A stretch of DNA of 5,404 nt, taken from NCBI GenBank assembly GCA_023129815.1, contig JAGMBH010000102.1:1-5404 (forward strand), written 5' to 3'. Made by a program: the position numbers and the translations under genes. The DNA comes from Dehalococcoidia bacterium (GTDB lineage: Bacteria > Chloroflexota > Dehalococcoidia > GIF9 > AB-539-J10). The notes under the pieces were generated by a model that saw nothing but the letters and a program-made list of their open reading frames with translations, was not told where the DNA came from and did not search any database. Positions 1-5,404 of the stretch are shown here, in pieces (positions within the stretch are counted from its first letter, which is position 1; each line of letters starts with the position of its first letter).

Positions 1-759
1 CTAGCTAATAAAGATGTCATCATTGAAATAAGAGCTGGTGCTGGTGGTGAAGAGGCAAGCCTTTTTGCTGCCGACCTATTCCGTATGTATAGCCGCTATG
101 CCCAAAATAAAGGCTGGGAAGTAAACATTATCAATAGCAACCAGAGTGAAATCGGAGGCTTCAAGGAAGTAATATTTGAGGTTAAAGGTAAAGGCGCCTT
201 TAGTCAATTAAAGTACGAGCGTGGCGTTCACCGAGTGCAAAGAGTGCCTCTCACTGAGGCTTCTGGACGAATACACACCTCCACAACCACTGTAGCTGTT
301 CTACCTGAAGCAGAAGAAATTGAGCTGAACATCAACCCAGATGACCTCAAAATGCAATTCTTCCACAGCCATGGCGCTGGAGGACAGAATGTAAACAAAG
401 TAACTACAGCAGTTCGCATTACGCATCTGCCCAGCGGCATAGTAGCTACTTGTCAAGATGAGCGCTCCCAAGTAAGAAACAGAATGAAAGCCATGTCAGT
501 ACTCCGAGCCAGGCTATTTGACTTAAGACAGCGCAAGCAATCTGAAGAGATAGATAGACAACGAAGAACTCAAGTAGGCAGTGGCCAGCGGGCAGAGAAA
601 ATACGCACCTATAACTTCCCACAAGAGCGTGTTACCGACCACCGCATCAATTCAACTTTCCACAATCTGAGCCAGATTTTGGACGGAGAACTCGATGAAA
701 TCATCGAAGCTCTGTCTGCTAAAGAGCAAGTTGAACAATTAGAAGCAGTCCTTTCATGA
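1..759 (+). CDS. prfA: Peptide chain release factor 1 (RF1), 5'-truncated by window edge
   Basis: RF1 recognises UAA and UAG in the ribosomal A site and triggers hydrolysis of peptidyl-tRNA. The frame is open from base 1 and begins inside the conserved [20 protein letters not shown] block, so the ATG at 85 is internal, not the start. The catalytic GGQ loop lies at window residues 127-129 (bases 379-387). It is at 233-235 in E. coli RF1 (360 aa), so about 106 N-terminal residues are missing and the whole protein would be about 358 aa. The codon-reading tripeptide, PAT or PVT in well-studied RF1s, reads PLT here (bases 247-255) within [14 protein letters not shown]. It is not the SPF of RF2, so RF1 rather than RF2 is clear. 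The following [13 protein letters not shown] and CQDERSQ blocks are typical. The TGA stop at 757-759 overlaps the prmC start. No break or frameshift is seen. Confidence 0.97.
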   Translation, partial: LANKDVIIEIRAGAGGEEASLFAADLFRMYSRYAQNKGWEVNIINSNQSEIGGFKEVIFEVKGKGAFSQLKYERGVHRVQRVPLTEASGRIHTSTTTVAVLPEAEEIELNINPDDLKMQFFHSHGAGGQNVNKVTTAVRITHLPSGIVATCQDERSQVRNRMKAMSVLRARLFDLRQRKQSEEIDRQRRTQVGSGQRAEKIRTYNFPQERVTDHRINSTFHNLSQILDGELDEIIEALSAKEQVEQLEAVLS

Positions 760-1607
760 CTTCAAGCGAAACTTTATATTTAACTAGCCACATATTATCT
801 ATGGCCAGAATTGATGATGCTTCTATCGAGGCTGAACTTCTAGTGTGCCATGCCCTGGGAATATCAAAAACACGCTTATACAGTGAACCAGAGCGGCTAT
901 TAACTTCAGCAGAAATAAATCACTTATGGCATCTCCTTCGGCGTCGCCTTTTCCACGAGCCCACCGCTTACATCTTAAAGCGTTGCCAATTCTATGGCAT
1001 CAACTTTTACATTGACAATCGTGTTTCTATCCCCAGGCCAGAGACAGAGCTTTTAGTGGAAAAGGCTGTTGAGTTTGCTAAACAACGCTTTCCCCTAGGA
1101 AACCCTATCATAGCTGACATTGGCACCGGTAGCGGGAATATCGCTATCAGCCTTGCCCTGGCACTTCCTAAAGCTAAAATCTATGCTACAGACATCTCAG
1201 CTTCAGCTCTCGAGGTAGCTGGTATGAATTGCCAGCATCATAAGCTTGATAGCCAGGTAGAACTTATCCAAGGCAATTTGCTTGAACCATTACCCCAACC
1301 TGTAAATGTCATAGTGGCTAACCTTCCTTACATCAAGGATTCTGAACTGAAGGCACTAAGTCCAGAAATAATAAATTTCGAGCCAATAATAGCTTTAGCC
1401 GGTGGCGAGGATGGCCTAGATAAGATACGCTGCCTTTTAGCTCAAATTCCAGGGAAAATTTGCCCTGAGGGAAGCCTGTTCCTAGAGGTAGGTCAAGCCC
1501 AAGACAAAGTAGTAAGCTCGATTATAAACAATTATTTCCCCCAAGCCAGTATTGAGTTAATTCCTGACTTAAGCGGTATTAACAGGGTAGTAAAGGTTAT
1601 ACTATAA
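756..1607 (+). CDS. prmC: PrmC/HemK, release factor glutamine N5-methyltransferase
   Basis: This enzyme transfers a methyl group from S-adenosylmethionine to the glutamine side chain of the release-factor GGQ motif, which improves termination; its substrate is encoded immediately upstream. The 283 aa product has normal length. It shows the N-terminal helical substrate-binding domain (residues 1-80, [18 protein letters not shown]), the RPETE motif (94-98), SAM motif [12 protein letters not shown] (121-131), the acidic ribose-binding Asp in ATDIS (146), the catalytic N-x-P-Y motif as NLPY (189-192; usually NPPY), and the C-terminal FEP..AL.GGEDGL signature (208-221). The ATG at 756 sits in an ATGA overlap with the prfA stop, so translational coupling is likely; only a weak purine stretch (AGAAG, about 10 bases upstream) serves as ribosome-binding site. 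A related RlmB/PrmB-type methylase is possible in principle, but the position behind prfA and the overall length favour PrmC. Confidence 0.96.
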   Translation: MTSSETLYLTSHILSMARIDDASIEAELLVCHALGISKTRLYSEPERLLTSAEINHLWHLLRRRLFHEPTAYILKRCQFYGINFYIDNRVSIPRPETELLVEKAVEFAKQRFPLGNPIIADIGTGSGNIAISLALALPKAKIYATDISASALEVAGMNCQHHKLDSQVELIQGNLLEPLPQPVNVIVANLPYIKDSELKALSPEIINFEPIIALAGGEDGLDKIRCLLAQIPGKICPEGSLFLEVGQAQDKVVSSIINNYFPQASIELIPDLSGINRVVKVIL

Positions 1608-1619
1608 AAGACTGAGGAT

Positions 1620-2384
1620 ATGGAGATTGACTTATTATACGACCTAATTCTGCAGGCTAAAAAGATTGTAGTTTTCACCGGCGCCGGTGTGAGCACTGAA
1701 TCAGGGATACCAGATTTCCGCAGTCCAGGAGGAATCTGGGACAAATATGACCCCGATGAGTTCACCATTCAAAAGTTTCTCAGCAGTGCAGAAGCTCGCA
1801 GAAAACACTGGAAGATGCTCAGTGAAAGCAGCCTTATTACAGAAACCAAGCCAAATCCCGCCCATTACGCTATCGCCGAGCTTGATAGATTAGGTAAGCT
1901 GGATTGCGTCATCACTCAAAATGTGGATAACCTCCATCAAAAGGCAGGAGTCCCCGAGAACAAGGTGTTTGAGCTTCACGGTAATATGAAATGGACGATA
2001 TGCTTAAGCTGCCACCAACGCTTTCCTACGGAAGAGCTATTACAAAGAATAAAGCAAGAAACCGATGTCCCTGCTTGCCCCAACTGTCAGGGCATTTTGA
2101 AACCAGATGTCGTTCTATTCGGTGAGGCACTACCCGAGAAAACACTGACAGAGGCCACTCGCCGCTCACAGAACTGTGACCTTCTAATCATTATAGGCTC
2201 TACGCTCGTTATTTATCCCGCGGTTTATATACCAATGTATGCCCAAAATGCCGGAGCTAAGCTAGCTATTATTAACCTCAGCGCCACTCCCCTTGACCAT
2301 TATGCTACGTTAGTCATTCACGGCAAAGCTGGCGAAATAATGTCAAGGGTCATAGGAAAGGTTAAACTTTCCCAGCTAAAGTGA
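1620..2384 (+). CDS. Sir2-family NAD-dependent protein deacetylase (sirtuin)
   Basis: Sirtuins remove acetyl or other acyl groups from lysines using NAD+, giving nicotinamide and O-acyl-ADP-ribose; a cytosolic enzyme is expected. The 254 aa product is a minimal catalytic core. It shows the NAD-binding GAGVSTESGIPDFRS (21-35), TQNVDNLH (99-106), the catalytic His120 in ELHGN, a four-cysteine zinc site (Cys128, Cys131, Cys153, Cys156), KPDVVLFGE (161-169) and the NAD-binding GSTLVIYPA (193-201). I see no clear Tyr-x-x-Arg pair of the desuccinylase (SIRT5/CobB) type, so plain deacetylation is likelier; the protein substrate cannot be read from sequence. The gene starts 12 bases after prmC, with GAGG at 1614-1617 only two bases before the ATG. 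This is a poor spacing that suggests coupling to prmC translation. No other NUG start occurs before the conserved core. It is probably the last gene of the + strand operon. Confidence 0.95.
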   Translation: MEIDLLYDLILQAKKIVVFTGAGVSTESGIPDFRSPGGIWDKYDPDEFTIQKFLSSAEARRKHWKMLSESSLITETKPNPAHYAIAELDRLGKLDCVITQNVDNLHQKAGVPENKVFELHGNMKWTICLSCHQRFPTEELLQRIKQETDVPACPNCQGILKPDVVLFGEALPEKTLTEATRRSQNCDLLIIIGSTLVIYPAVYIPMYAQNAGAKLAIINLSATPLDHYATLVIHGKAGEIMSRVIGKVKLSQLK

Positions 2385-2420
2385 ATAGGCACCTCACTAG
2401 TCTCAAGGCAAAGTTACCGC

Positions 2421-2482
2421 CAGTAATATAGTCGTTGTTTCACCCTATGGAGGTCGATTTCCATGCCTAGGTTACTGTTTTT
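2421..2482 (+). terminator. Possible weak terminator-like fold after the sirtuin gene
   Basis: CAGTAA (2421-2426) pairs with TTACTG (2472-2477). Inside it, CCTA (2444-2447) pairs with TAGG (2468-2471), and TGGA (2448-2451) pairs with TCCA (2460-2463). The outer two stems stack directly on the 3' side, and TTTTT follows at 2478-2482. There is a 17-base bulge on the 5' side and a 4-base bulge (2464-2467) on the 3' side, so stability is doubtful. It would end the prfA-prmC-sirtuin transcript and overlaps the last codons of the convergent ymdB gene. Nothing else is evident in the 82-base convergent gap. Confidence 0.25.
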
Positions 2483-3234
2483 CGAATACGCTTAATGTCC
2501 ACCGCCTTACCAGTATCTTCATTCACTTCGATCAAGATGGCATTGAAGTCAACAATCCCCTTCCCCACTGACAAACGTCCAGGTATTTGGGAGAGAAAAC
2601 GATTAATTACATTGTTCGCATCATCACCAATGATCGAGTCCATAGGACCAACCATGCCTATATCAGTAACATAAGCGGTACCTCTGGGCAATATACGAGC
2701 ATCAATAGTACCTACATGAGTATGTGTGCCGAGCACGGCACTAACTCGACCATCGAGATACCAACCCATGGCCACTTTCTCCGAAGTTGCCTCAGCATGA
2801 AAGTCAACAATGATAACATTTGTTTTATCTTTAAACTCAGCTAACAATTTGTCCATAGCTCGAAAGGGGCAATCGAAATTGCCAATGAAAGTGCGCCCCA
2901 TAAGATTAACAACTAAAACATTGTCCCGGAACCAATAGCCACGGCCGGGACACGCTGGCGGATAGTTCAATGGGCGGAGAAGGGGAAAGTTACCATCCAG
3001 ATAAGGCAGGATTTCCTTATGAACCCAGATATGATTGCCTGAAGTTATTGCGTCAATGCCAGAATCAAAAAGCTCCTGCGCCGTGCTCGGAGTTAGCCCT
3101 AAACCACCGGCAGCATTCTCACCATTGCCTACTACCAGATCAACCCCATATTCATGATGCAAGCCTGGTAACAACTTCTTCACCGCTGTCCTGCCAGGCT
3201 TGCCAATAATGTCGCCTATTATTAATATCTTCAG
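2467..3234 (-). CDS. ymdB: YmdB-like metallophosphodiesterase (TIGR00282 family)
   Basis: The family consists of dinuclear-metal phosphodiesterases; the Bacillus subtilis member hydrolyses 2',3'-cyclic nucleotides and affects biofilm and motility decisions. The metal-binding residues are present: Asp8 in IIGDIIG, Glu39-Asn40 in NGENAAGG, Asn67-His68 in SGNHIW, His146 in DFHAEATSEK, and His171 and His173 in GTHTHVGT. The first four match B. subtilis numbering exactly. The start is unusual. The first common start codon is GTG at 3183-3181, but it would remove Asp8 and the conserved first strand. The frame stays open upstream to a TAA at 3285-3283, and the only NUG codon fitting the family N-terminus is CTG at 3234-3232, 10 bases after GAGGGG. 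That gives 255 aa, the usual length (264 in B. subtilis). The gene lies 44 bases downstream of rny on the same strand and is probably cotranscribed. Function by homology is secure at family level; the physiological substrate is inferred. Confidence 0.92.
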   Translation of the reverse strand: MKILIIGDIIGKPGRTAVKKLLPGLHHEYGVDLVVGNGENAAGGLGLTPSTAQELFDSGIDAITSGNHIWVHKEILPYLDGNFPLLRPLNYPPACPGRGYWFRDNVLVVNLMGRTFIGNFDCPFRAMDKLLAEFKDKTNVIIVDFHAEATSEKVAMGWYLDGRVSAVLGTHTHVGTIDARILPRGTAYVTDIGMVGPMDSIIGDDANNVINRFLSQIPGRLSVGKGIVDFNAILIEVNEDTGKAVDIKRIRKTVT

Positions 3235-3263
3235 TTTGCTTCGTCCCCTCGCAATGACATTGC
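3235..3263 (-). repeat. Repeat-like element with small hairpin between rny and ymdB
   Basis: On the - strand the segment reads GCAATGTCATTGC (3263-3251), a 6-bp inverted repeat around one T, then GAGGGGACGAAGCAAA (3250-3235). The TGTCATTGCGAGG..GACGAAGCAA pattern resembles a short intergenic repeat that I recall being common in many bacterial genomes (TGTCATTGCGAGG, variable centre, CGACGAAGCAATC). This copy would be shortened and slightly diverged. It fills most of the 44-base gap and contributes the ribosome-binding site of ymdB. The hairpin is seen directly; membership of a repeat family is from memory and untested. Confidence 0.4.
3245..3250 (-). promoter_or_regulatory. Ribosome-binding site supporting a CTG start of ymdB
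   Basis: On the - strand GAGGGG lies 10 bases before the CTG at 3234-3232. It matches the anti-Shine-Dalgarno end of this genome's own 16S rRNA (CCTCCTTT, visible at 5098-5105) over GAGG. It is the main sequence argument for starting ymdB at CTG rather than at the GTG inside the first conserved helix. Confidence 0.5.
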
Positions 3264-3278
3264 TTTGCCCAAACCATC

Positions 3279-4802
3279 CTACTTAGCATAATCCACAGCT
3301 ACAGTCTCTCGCATCACTATTACTTTTATTTGACCAGGGTAAGTCAGGCTTTCTTCTATTTTCTTAGAAATGTCCCGAACCAGTCTAATAGCTGTCAAAT
3401 CATCAATTTCCTCAGGTTTCACCAAAACACGTACTTCCCGCCCAGCTTGAATAGCAAAGGCTTTCTCGACCCCAGGGAAACCACTAGCTATATCCTCCAA
3501 TTCCTCAATCCGCTTTAAATATTGCTGCAAAGACTCACGTCTAGCACCAGGACGTGAACCACTTATAGCATCGGCAGCAGCAACAATAAAGCCCATAACA
3601 CTGGATGTTGAAGCTTCGCCATGATGCTCAGCAACAGCTTGAACTACTTCAGCAGATTTATCCCACTGTTTAACCAAATCAGCACCTATCAAGGCGTGAG
3701 AACCCCCCACTTCATAATTCACCGCCTTCCCAATATCGTGAAGCAATCCCGCCCTTCTAGCTACACCGGCATCGGCCCCAATTTCATCAGCCAGCATACC
3801 AGCTAGATGGGAAACTTCAAGGCTATGAAGTAAAACATTCTGCCCATAACTAGTACGGAATTTAAGCTGACCAAGTAACTTGATCAACTCCGGATGTAAC
3901 CCTGGTACTCCGCCCTCATAAGCAGCCCGTTCACCCTCATTGCGGATTATAACTTCAACTTCAGTCTTAGCTTTTTCCACCACCTCCTCAATCCGAGCCG
4001 GATGAATACGCCCATCAAGGATAAGCCTATTCAGAGCAATGCGAGCTATCTCACGCCTTACTGGGTCAAAGCTAGAAATAGTAACCGTTTCCGGAGTATC
4101 ATCAATAATAAGGTCAACGCCAGTAGCTTGCTCCAAAGCTCGGATATTACGCCCCTCTCGACCAATAAGCCGCCCCTTCATCTCATCGCTGGGTAAGGAA
4201 ATGGTAGATACCGTGGTCTCAGAAACAACATCGGTGGTGCACCTCTGGATAGCCGTGGCTAAAACGCGTTGAGCTTCTCTATCAGCTTCTTCCTTTACTT
4301 GGGCTTCCCATATTCGAACCAGTCGTGAGGCTTCCTCTTTAACTTCCTGCTCTAGAGCCTGGAGCAGAGAACGCTTTGCTTCATCGCTAGATATGCCAGA
4401 CAGGGACTCAAGTTTCGCCAGCTGCTCTTTCCTTATCCGCTCGAGCTCAACCTTTGTCCTTTCGATGCCCTTTGCTCTATTATCCAGGTCGCGCTCACGC
4501 CGTTCTAAGGAATCTAATTTTCGCCCTAACGCTTCCTCTTTCTGGTCGAGGCGCCTTTCTAAGCGCTGTGACTGAAGGCGATGCTCTCTACTCTCCGCCT
4601 CAGCAGCATTCCTAACCTTGGCGGCTTCCTCTTTAGCCTCAAGAAGAACTTCCTTATGCTTAGCTGTTGCTTCATCTAATAATCTCCGCGCTTCCTTTCT
4701 GGCACTTCGAATCTGCTGATTGGCTACCATCTGCCTGGCAAGGTAACCAACAAGGCCACCTAAAACAAGAGCAAGGCCAACTAAGATATATACATAATCC
4801 AT
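3279..4802 (-). CDS. rny: Ribonuclease Y, membrane-anchored endoribonuclease
   Basis: RNase Y starts mRNA decay and processes structured RNAs by internal cleavage at the cytoplasmic membrane. The 507 aa product has the full architecture at normal length. There is one N-terminal membrane helix (about residues 3-24, [20 protein letters not shown]), a long charged coiled coil (about 30-185), a KH RNA-binding domain with [15 protein letters not shown] (210-224), and an HD metal-dependent phosphohydrolase domain. The HD domain has His326, the HD pair His355-Asp356 in LLHDIGKAV, His393-His394 in AEHHGE, and Asp411 in [13 protein letters not shown]. The conserved C-terminal block ends at [12 protein letters not shown]. 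The ATG at 4802-4800 is preceded by AGAGGG (4811-4806), slightly close at 3-4 bases, and by a good promoter at 4852-4880. ymdB follows downstream, as in Bacillus; the 16S rRNA gene lies upstream on the same strand, so read-through from rRNA transcription is possible. No catalytic residue is missing. Confidence 0.98.
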   Translation of the reverse strand: MDYVYILVGLALVLGGLVGYLARQMVANQQIRSARKEARRLLDEATAKHKEVLLEAKEEAAKVRNAAEAESREHRLQSQRLERRLDQKEEALGRKLDSLERRERDLDNRAKGIERTKVELERIRKEQLAKLESLSGISSDEAKRSLLQALEQEVKEEASRLVRIWEAQVKEEADREAQRVLATAIQRCTTDVVSETTVSTISLPSDEMKGRLIGREGRNIRALEQATGVDLIIDDTPETVTISSFDPVRREIARIALNRLILDGRIHPARIEEVVEKAKTEVEVIIRNEGERAAYEGGVPGLHPELIKLLGQLKFRTSYGQNVLLHSLEVSHLAGMLADEIGADAGVARRAGLLHDIGKAVNYEVGGSHALIGADLVKQWDKSAEVVQAVAEHHGEASTSSVMGFIVAAADAISGSRPGARRESLQQYLKRIEELEDIASGFPGVEKAFAIQAGREVRVLVKPEEIDDLTAIRLVRDISKKIEESLTYPGQIKVIVMRETVAVDYAK

Positions 4803-4851
4803 CTTCCCTCTTTATTCCATTAAAGCAATGCATATAATTCATTAGGACTTA

Positions 4852-4880
4852 ATATTAATCTTTTTGCGAATTGGAGTCAA
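4852..4880 (-). promoter_or_regulatory. Predicted sigma-70-type promoter of rny
   Basis: Reading on the - strand, TTGACT (4880-4875; 5 of 6 to TTGACA) is followed after exactly 17 bases by TAATAT (4857-4852; 4 of 6 to TATAAT). The predicted start of transcription is near 4845, giving a leader of about 43 bases before the rny ATG. The -35 box touches the right arm of the 9-bp inverted repeat at 4880-4919. Confidence 0.5.
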
Positions 4881-4919
4881 CTTCTACGTGATTTCGACTA
4901 AGCCTGATAGCGTAGAAGT
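4880..4919 (-). repeat. 9-bp inverted repeat upstream of rny promoter
   Basis: ACTTCTACG (4880-4888) and CGTAGAAGT (4911-4919) are perfect inverted copies separated by 22 bases. One arm ends on the first base of the rny -35 box. No T-run follows on either strand, so it is not an intrinsic terminator. It could be an operator or a stem in the 16S trailer or rny leader RNA recognised by a nuclease; the sequence does not decide between these. Confidence 0.6.
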
Positions 4920-4969
4920 ACAATAGAGATAAATTAGGGAACAAAAAAGATAAAGCGCTACAGCAACTT

Positions 4970-4997
4970 ATAATACTAAGAGCAACACTTTTAACAA
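4970..4997 (-). promoter_or_regulatory. Second, weaker promoter candidate upstream of rny
   Basis: On the - strand TTGTTA (4997-4992; 4 of 6) and TATTAT (4975-4970; 5 of 6) are 16 bases apart. The spacing is acceptable, but the surrounding DNA is AT-rich, so chance matches are common. It would give a long leader that includes the 9-bp inverted repeat. Confidence 0.25.
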
Positions 4998-5035
4998 CTG
5001 AATAGTGGAAGGAAGGAAATACTTAAAAGCTTACA

Positions 5036-5052
5036 GTAGACTTTTAGTCTAC
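5036..5052 (-). repeat. 7-bp perfect hairpin in the 16S trailer
   Basis: On the - strand GTAGACT, AAA, AGTCTAC form a perfect 7-bp stem with a 3-base loop, about 46 bases after the 16S 3' end. It is followed by TGTAAGCTTTTAAG, with only a T4 run, so termination is unlikely. A role as processing or stability stem of the precursor is plausible but unproven. Confidence 0.55.
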
Positions 5053-5089
5053 CAACCGACCTAGGAATCATAAGACTATCGCCTTTCGA

Positions 5090-5104
5090 CTCCTTAGAAA
5101 GGAG
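5090..5104 (-). repeat. Palindrome pairing the 16S anti-Shine-Dalgarno with its trailer
   Basis: On the - strand the end of 16S, CTCCTT (5104-5099), is followed by TCT and then AAGGAG (5095-5090). This forms a perfect 6-bp hairpin that sequesters the anti-Shine-Dalgarno in the unprocessed transcript. The trailer half is itself a Shine-Dalgarno-like sequence. Similar CTAAGGA trailers occur after 16S in Firmicutes. Confidence 0.6.
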
Positions 5105-5404
5105 GTGATTCAGCCACACGTTCCCGTACGGCTGCCTTGTTACGACTTCGTCACAGTCATCAGCTCCACCCTCGGCAACTGCTTCTTGCCAAAAGCAAGT
5201 TAGCTCATCGACTTCAGGCGTTTCCGACTCCCATGGCGTGACGGGCGGTGTGTACAAGGCCCGAGAACGTATTCACCGCAGTATAGCTGACCTGCGGTTA
5301 CTAGCAACTCCGACTTCATGCAGGCGATTTCAGCCTGCAATCCGAACTAAGGATGATTTTTTGGGATTAGCTCCGGATTGCTCCTTGGCAACCCTCTGTA
5401 TCAC
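5098..5404 (-). rRNA. rrs: 16S ribosomal RNA, 3' end only
   Basis: These are the last roughly 307 nt of small-subunit rRNA, about E. coli positions 1233-1542; the rest lies off the right edge. Recognised on the - strand are the GTACACACCGCCCGT block (5255-5241, near 1400), the decoding-site strand GAAGTCGTAACAAGG (from 5149 down), helix 45 with its GGAA loop (the dimethyladenosine target), and the anti-Shine-Dalgarno CACCTCCTTT at the end. The mature 3' end is placed at 5098-5099 by comparison with E. coli and Bacillus. Helix 44 has a normal-length tip with a CTTGC/GCAAG stem. The sequence departs from the bacterial consensus at the equivalents of 1506 (U to C) and 1530 (G to A). The pattern of the final segment reminds me of Dehalococcoidia. 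No 23S follows within the visible trailer. Confidence 0.97.

Larger units (their letters stand above)
4803..5097 (-). other. Spacer between 16S rRNA and rny; no tRNA or 23S
   Basis: This stretch of about 295 bases follows the 16S 3' end where a usual rRNA operon carries tRNA-Ile/Ala and then 23S. I see no tRNA: there is no T-arm GGTTCRA sequence, no CCA end and no cloverleaf. I also see no 23S 5' end. It holds the 16S trailer palindrome (5090-5104), a 7-bp hairpin (5036-5052), a second promoter candidate (4970-4997), a 9-bp inverted repeat (4880-4919) and the rny promoter (4852-4880). On the - strand a T6 run occurs at 4947-4942 without a convincing stem before it, so no clear intrinsic terminator separates 16S from rny. 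No credible small coding frame is seen. Confidence 0.7.

Noticed and set aside
228..440. 70-codon open frame on the - strand
   Set aside because: It is antisense to the conserved GGQ region of prfA and has no support of its own.
1532..1768. 78-codon - strand open frame bridging prmC and the sirtuin gene
   Set aside because: It is antisense to conserved parts of both genes, including the sirtuin NAD-binding motif; a shadow.
2587..3209. Two + strand open frames of about 80 codons
   Set aside because: They mirror the ymdB coding strand, whose metal-binding motifs are all in place; the antisense products resemble nothing known.
3330..4575. Several 60-77 codon open frames on the + strand
   Set aside because: All lie antisense to the intact rny gene, with low-complexity composition and no recognisable motifs or ribosome-binding sites.
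4936..4965. T6 run on the - strand after AGCGCT as a 16S terminator
   Set aside because: The sequence before it forms only 3-4 bp stems; it is not a credible intrinsic terminator.
5018..5075. tRNA-like stretch (GGTCGGTTGGTAGAC with a following stem) in the 16S trailer
   Set aside because: It looks like a D-arm, but there is no acceptor stem, T-arm or CCA end, so no tRNA or clear remnant can be supported.
4991..5257. Open frame of 88 codons on the - strand across the 16S end
   Set aside because: Most of it lies inside conserved 16S rRNA; the frame is a by-product of rRNA sequence and has no protein family look.
1..5404. CRISPR array, transposase, toxin-antitoxin or defence system
   Set aside because: No regularly spaced repeats, no mobile-element ends and no such protein motifs were found; the window is filled by housekeeping genes.

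Overview
This window looks like a housekeeping stretch of a bacterial chromosome, most likely from the Dehalococcoidia (Chloroflexota). That placement is my inference from memory of the 16S rRNA 3' end, from protein flavour, and from a 16S gene that is not followed by 23S. I could not run a search. I see no plasmid, phage, insertion sequence, CRISPR array or defence gene, and no convincing new multi-gene system.

Left half, + strand (1-2384): a tight translation-termination operon. It begins inside prfA (release factor 1; about 106 N-terminal codons lie off the left edge). prmC follows with a 4-base ATGA overlap; its product methylates the GGQ glutamine of RF1. After 12 bases comes a zinc-binding Sir2-family NAD-dependent deacetylase. 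A weak stem-loop followed by T5 lies in the convergent gap after it.

Right half, - strand (2467-5404): transcription runs leftward from the 3' end of a 16S rRNA gene (about the last 307 nt are visible). After a trailer of roughly 295 bases come rny (RNase Y, membrane-anchored endoribonuclease) and ymdB (metallophosphodiesterase of the TIGR00282/YmdB family). The rny-ymdB pair is also adjacent in Bacillus. The 16S-rny gap holds no tRNA and no 23S start. It does hold several stem-loops and a good sigma-70-type promoter for rny.

The points most worth a second look are small: a 16S 3' end with unusual bases at sites equivalent to E. coli 1506 and 1530; a split rRNA locus with RNase Y directly downstream; a probable CTG start for ymdB next to a repeat-like sequence that supplies its ribosome-binding site; and a 9-bp inverted repeat abutting the rny -35 box.
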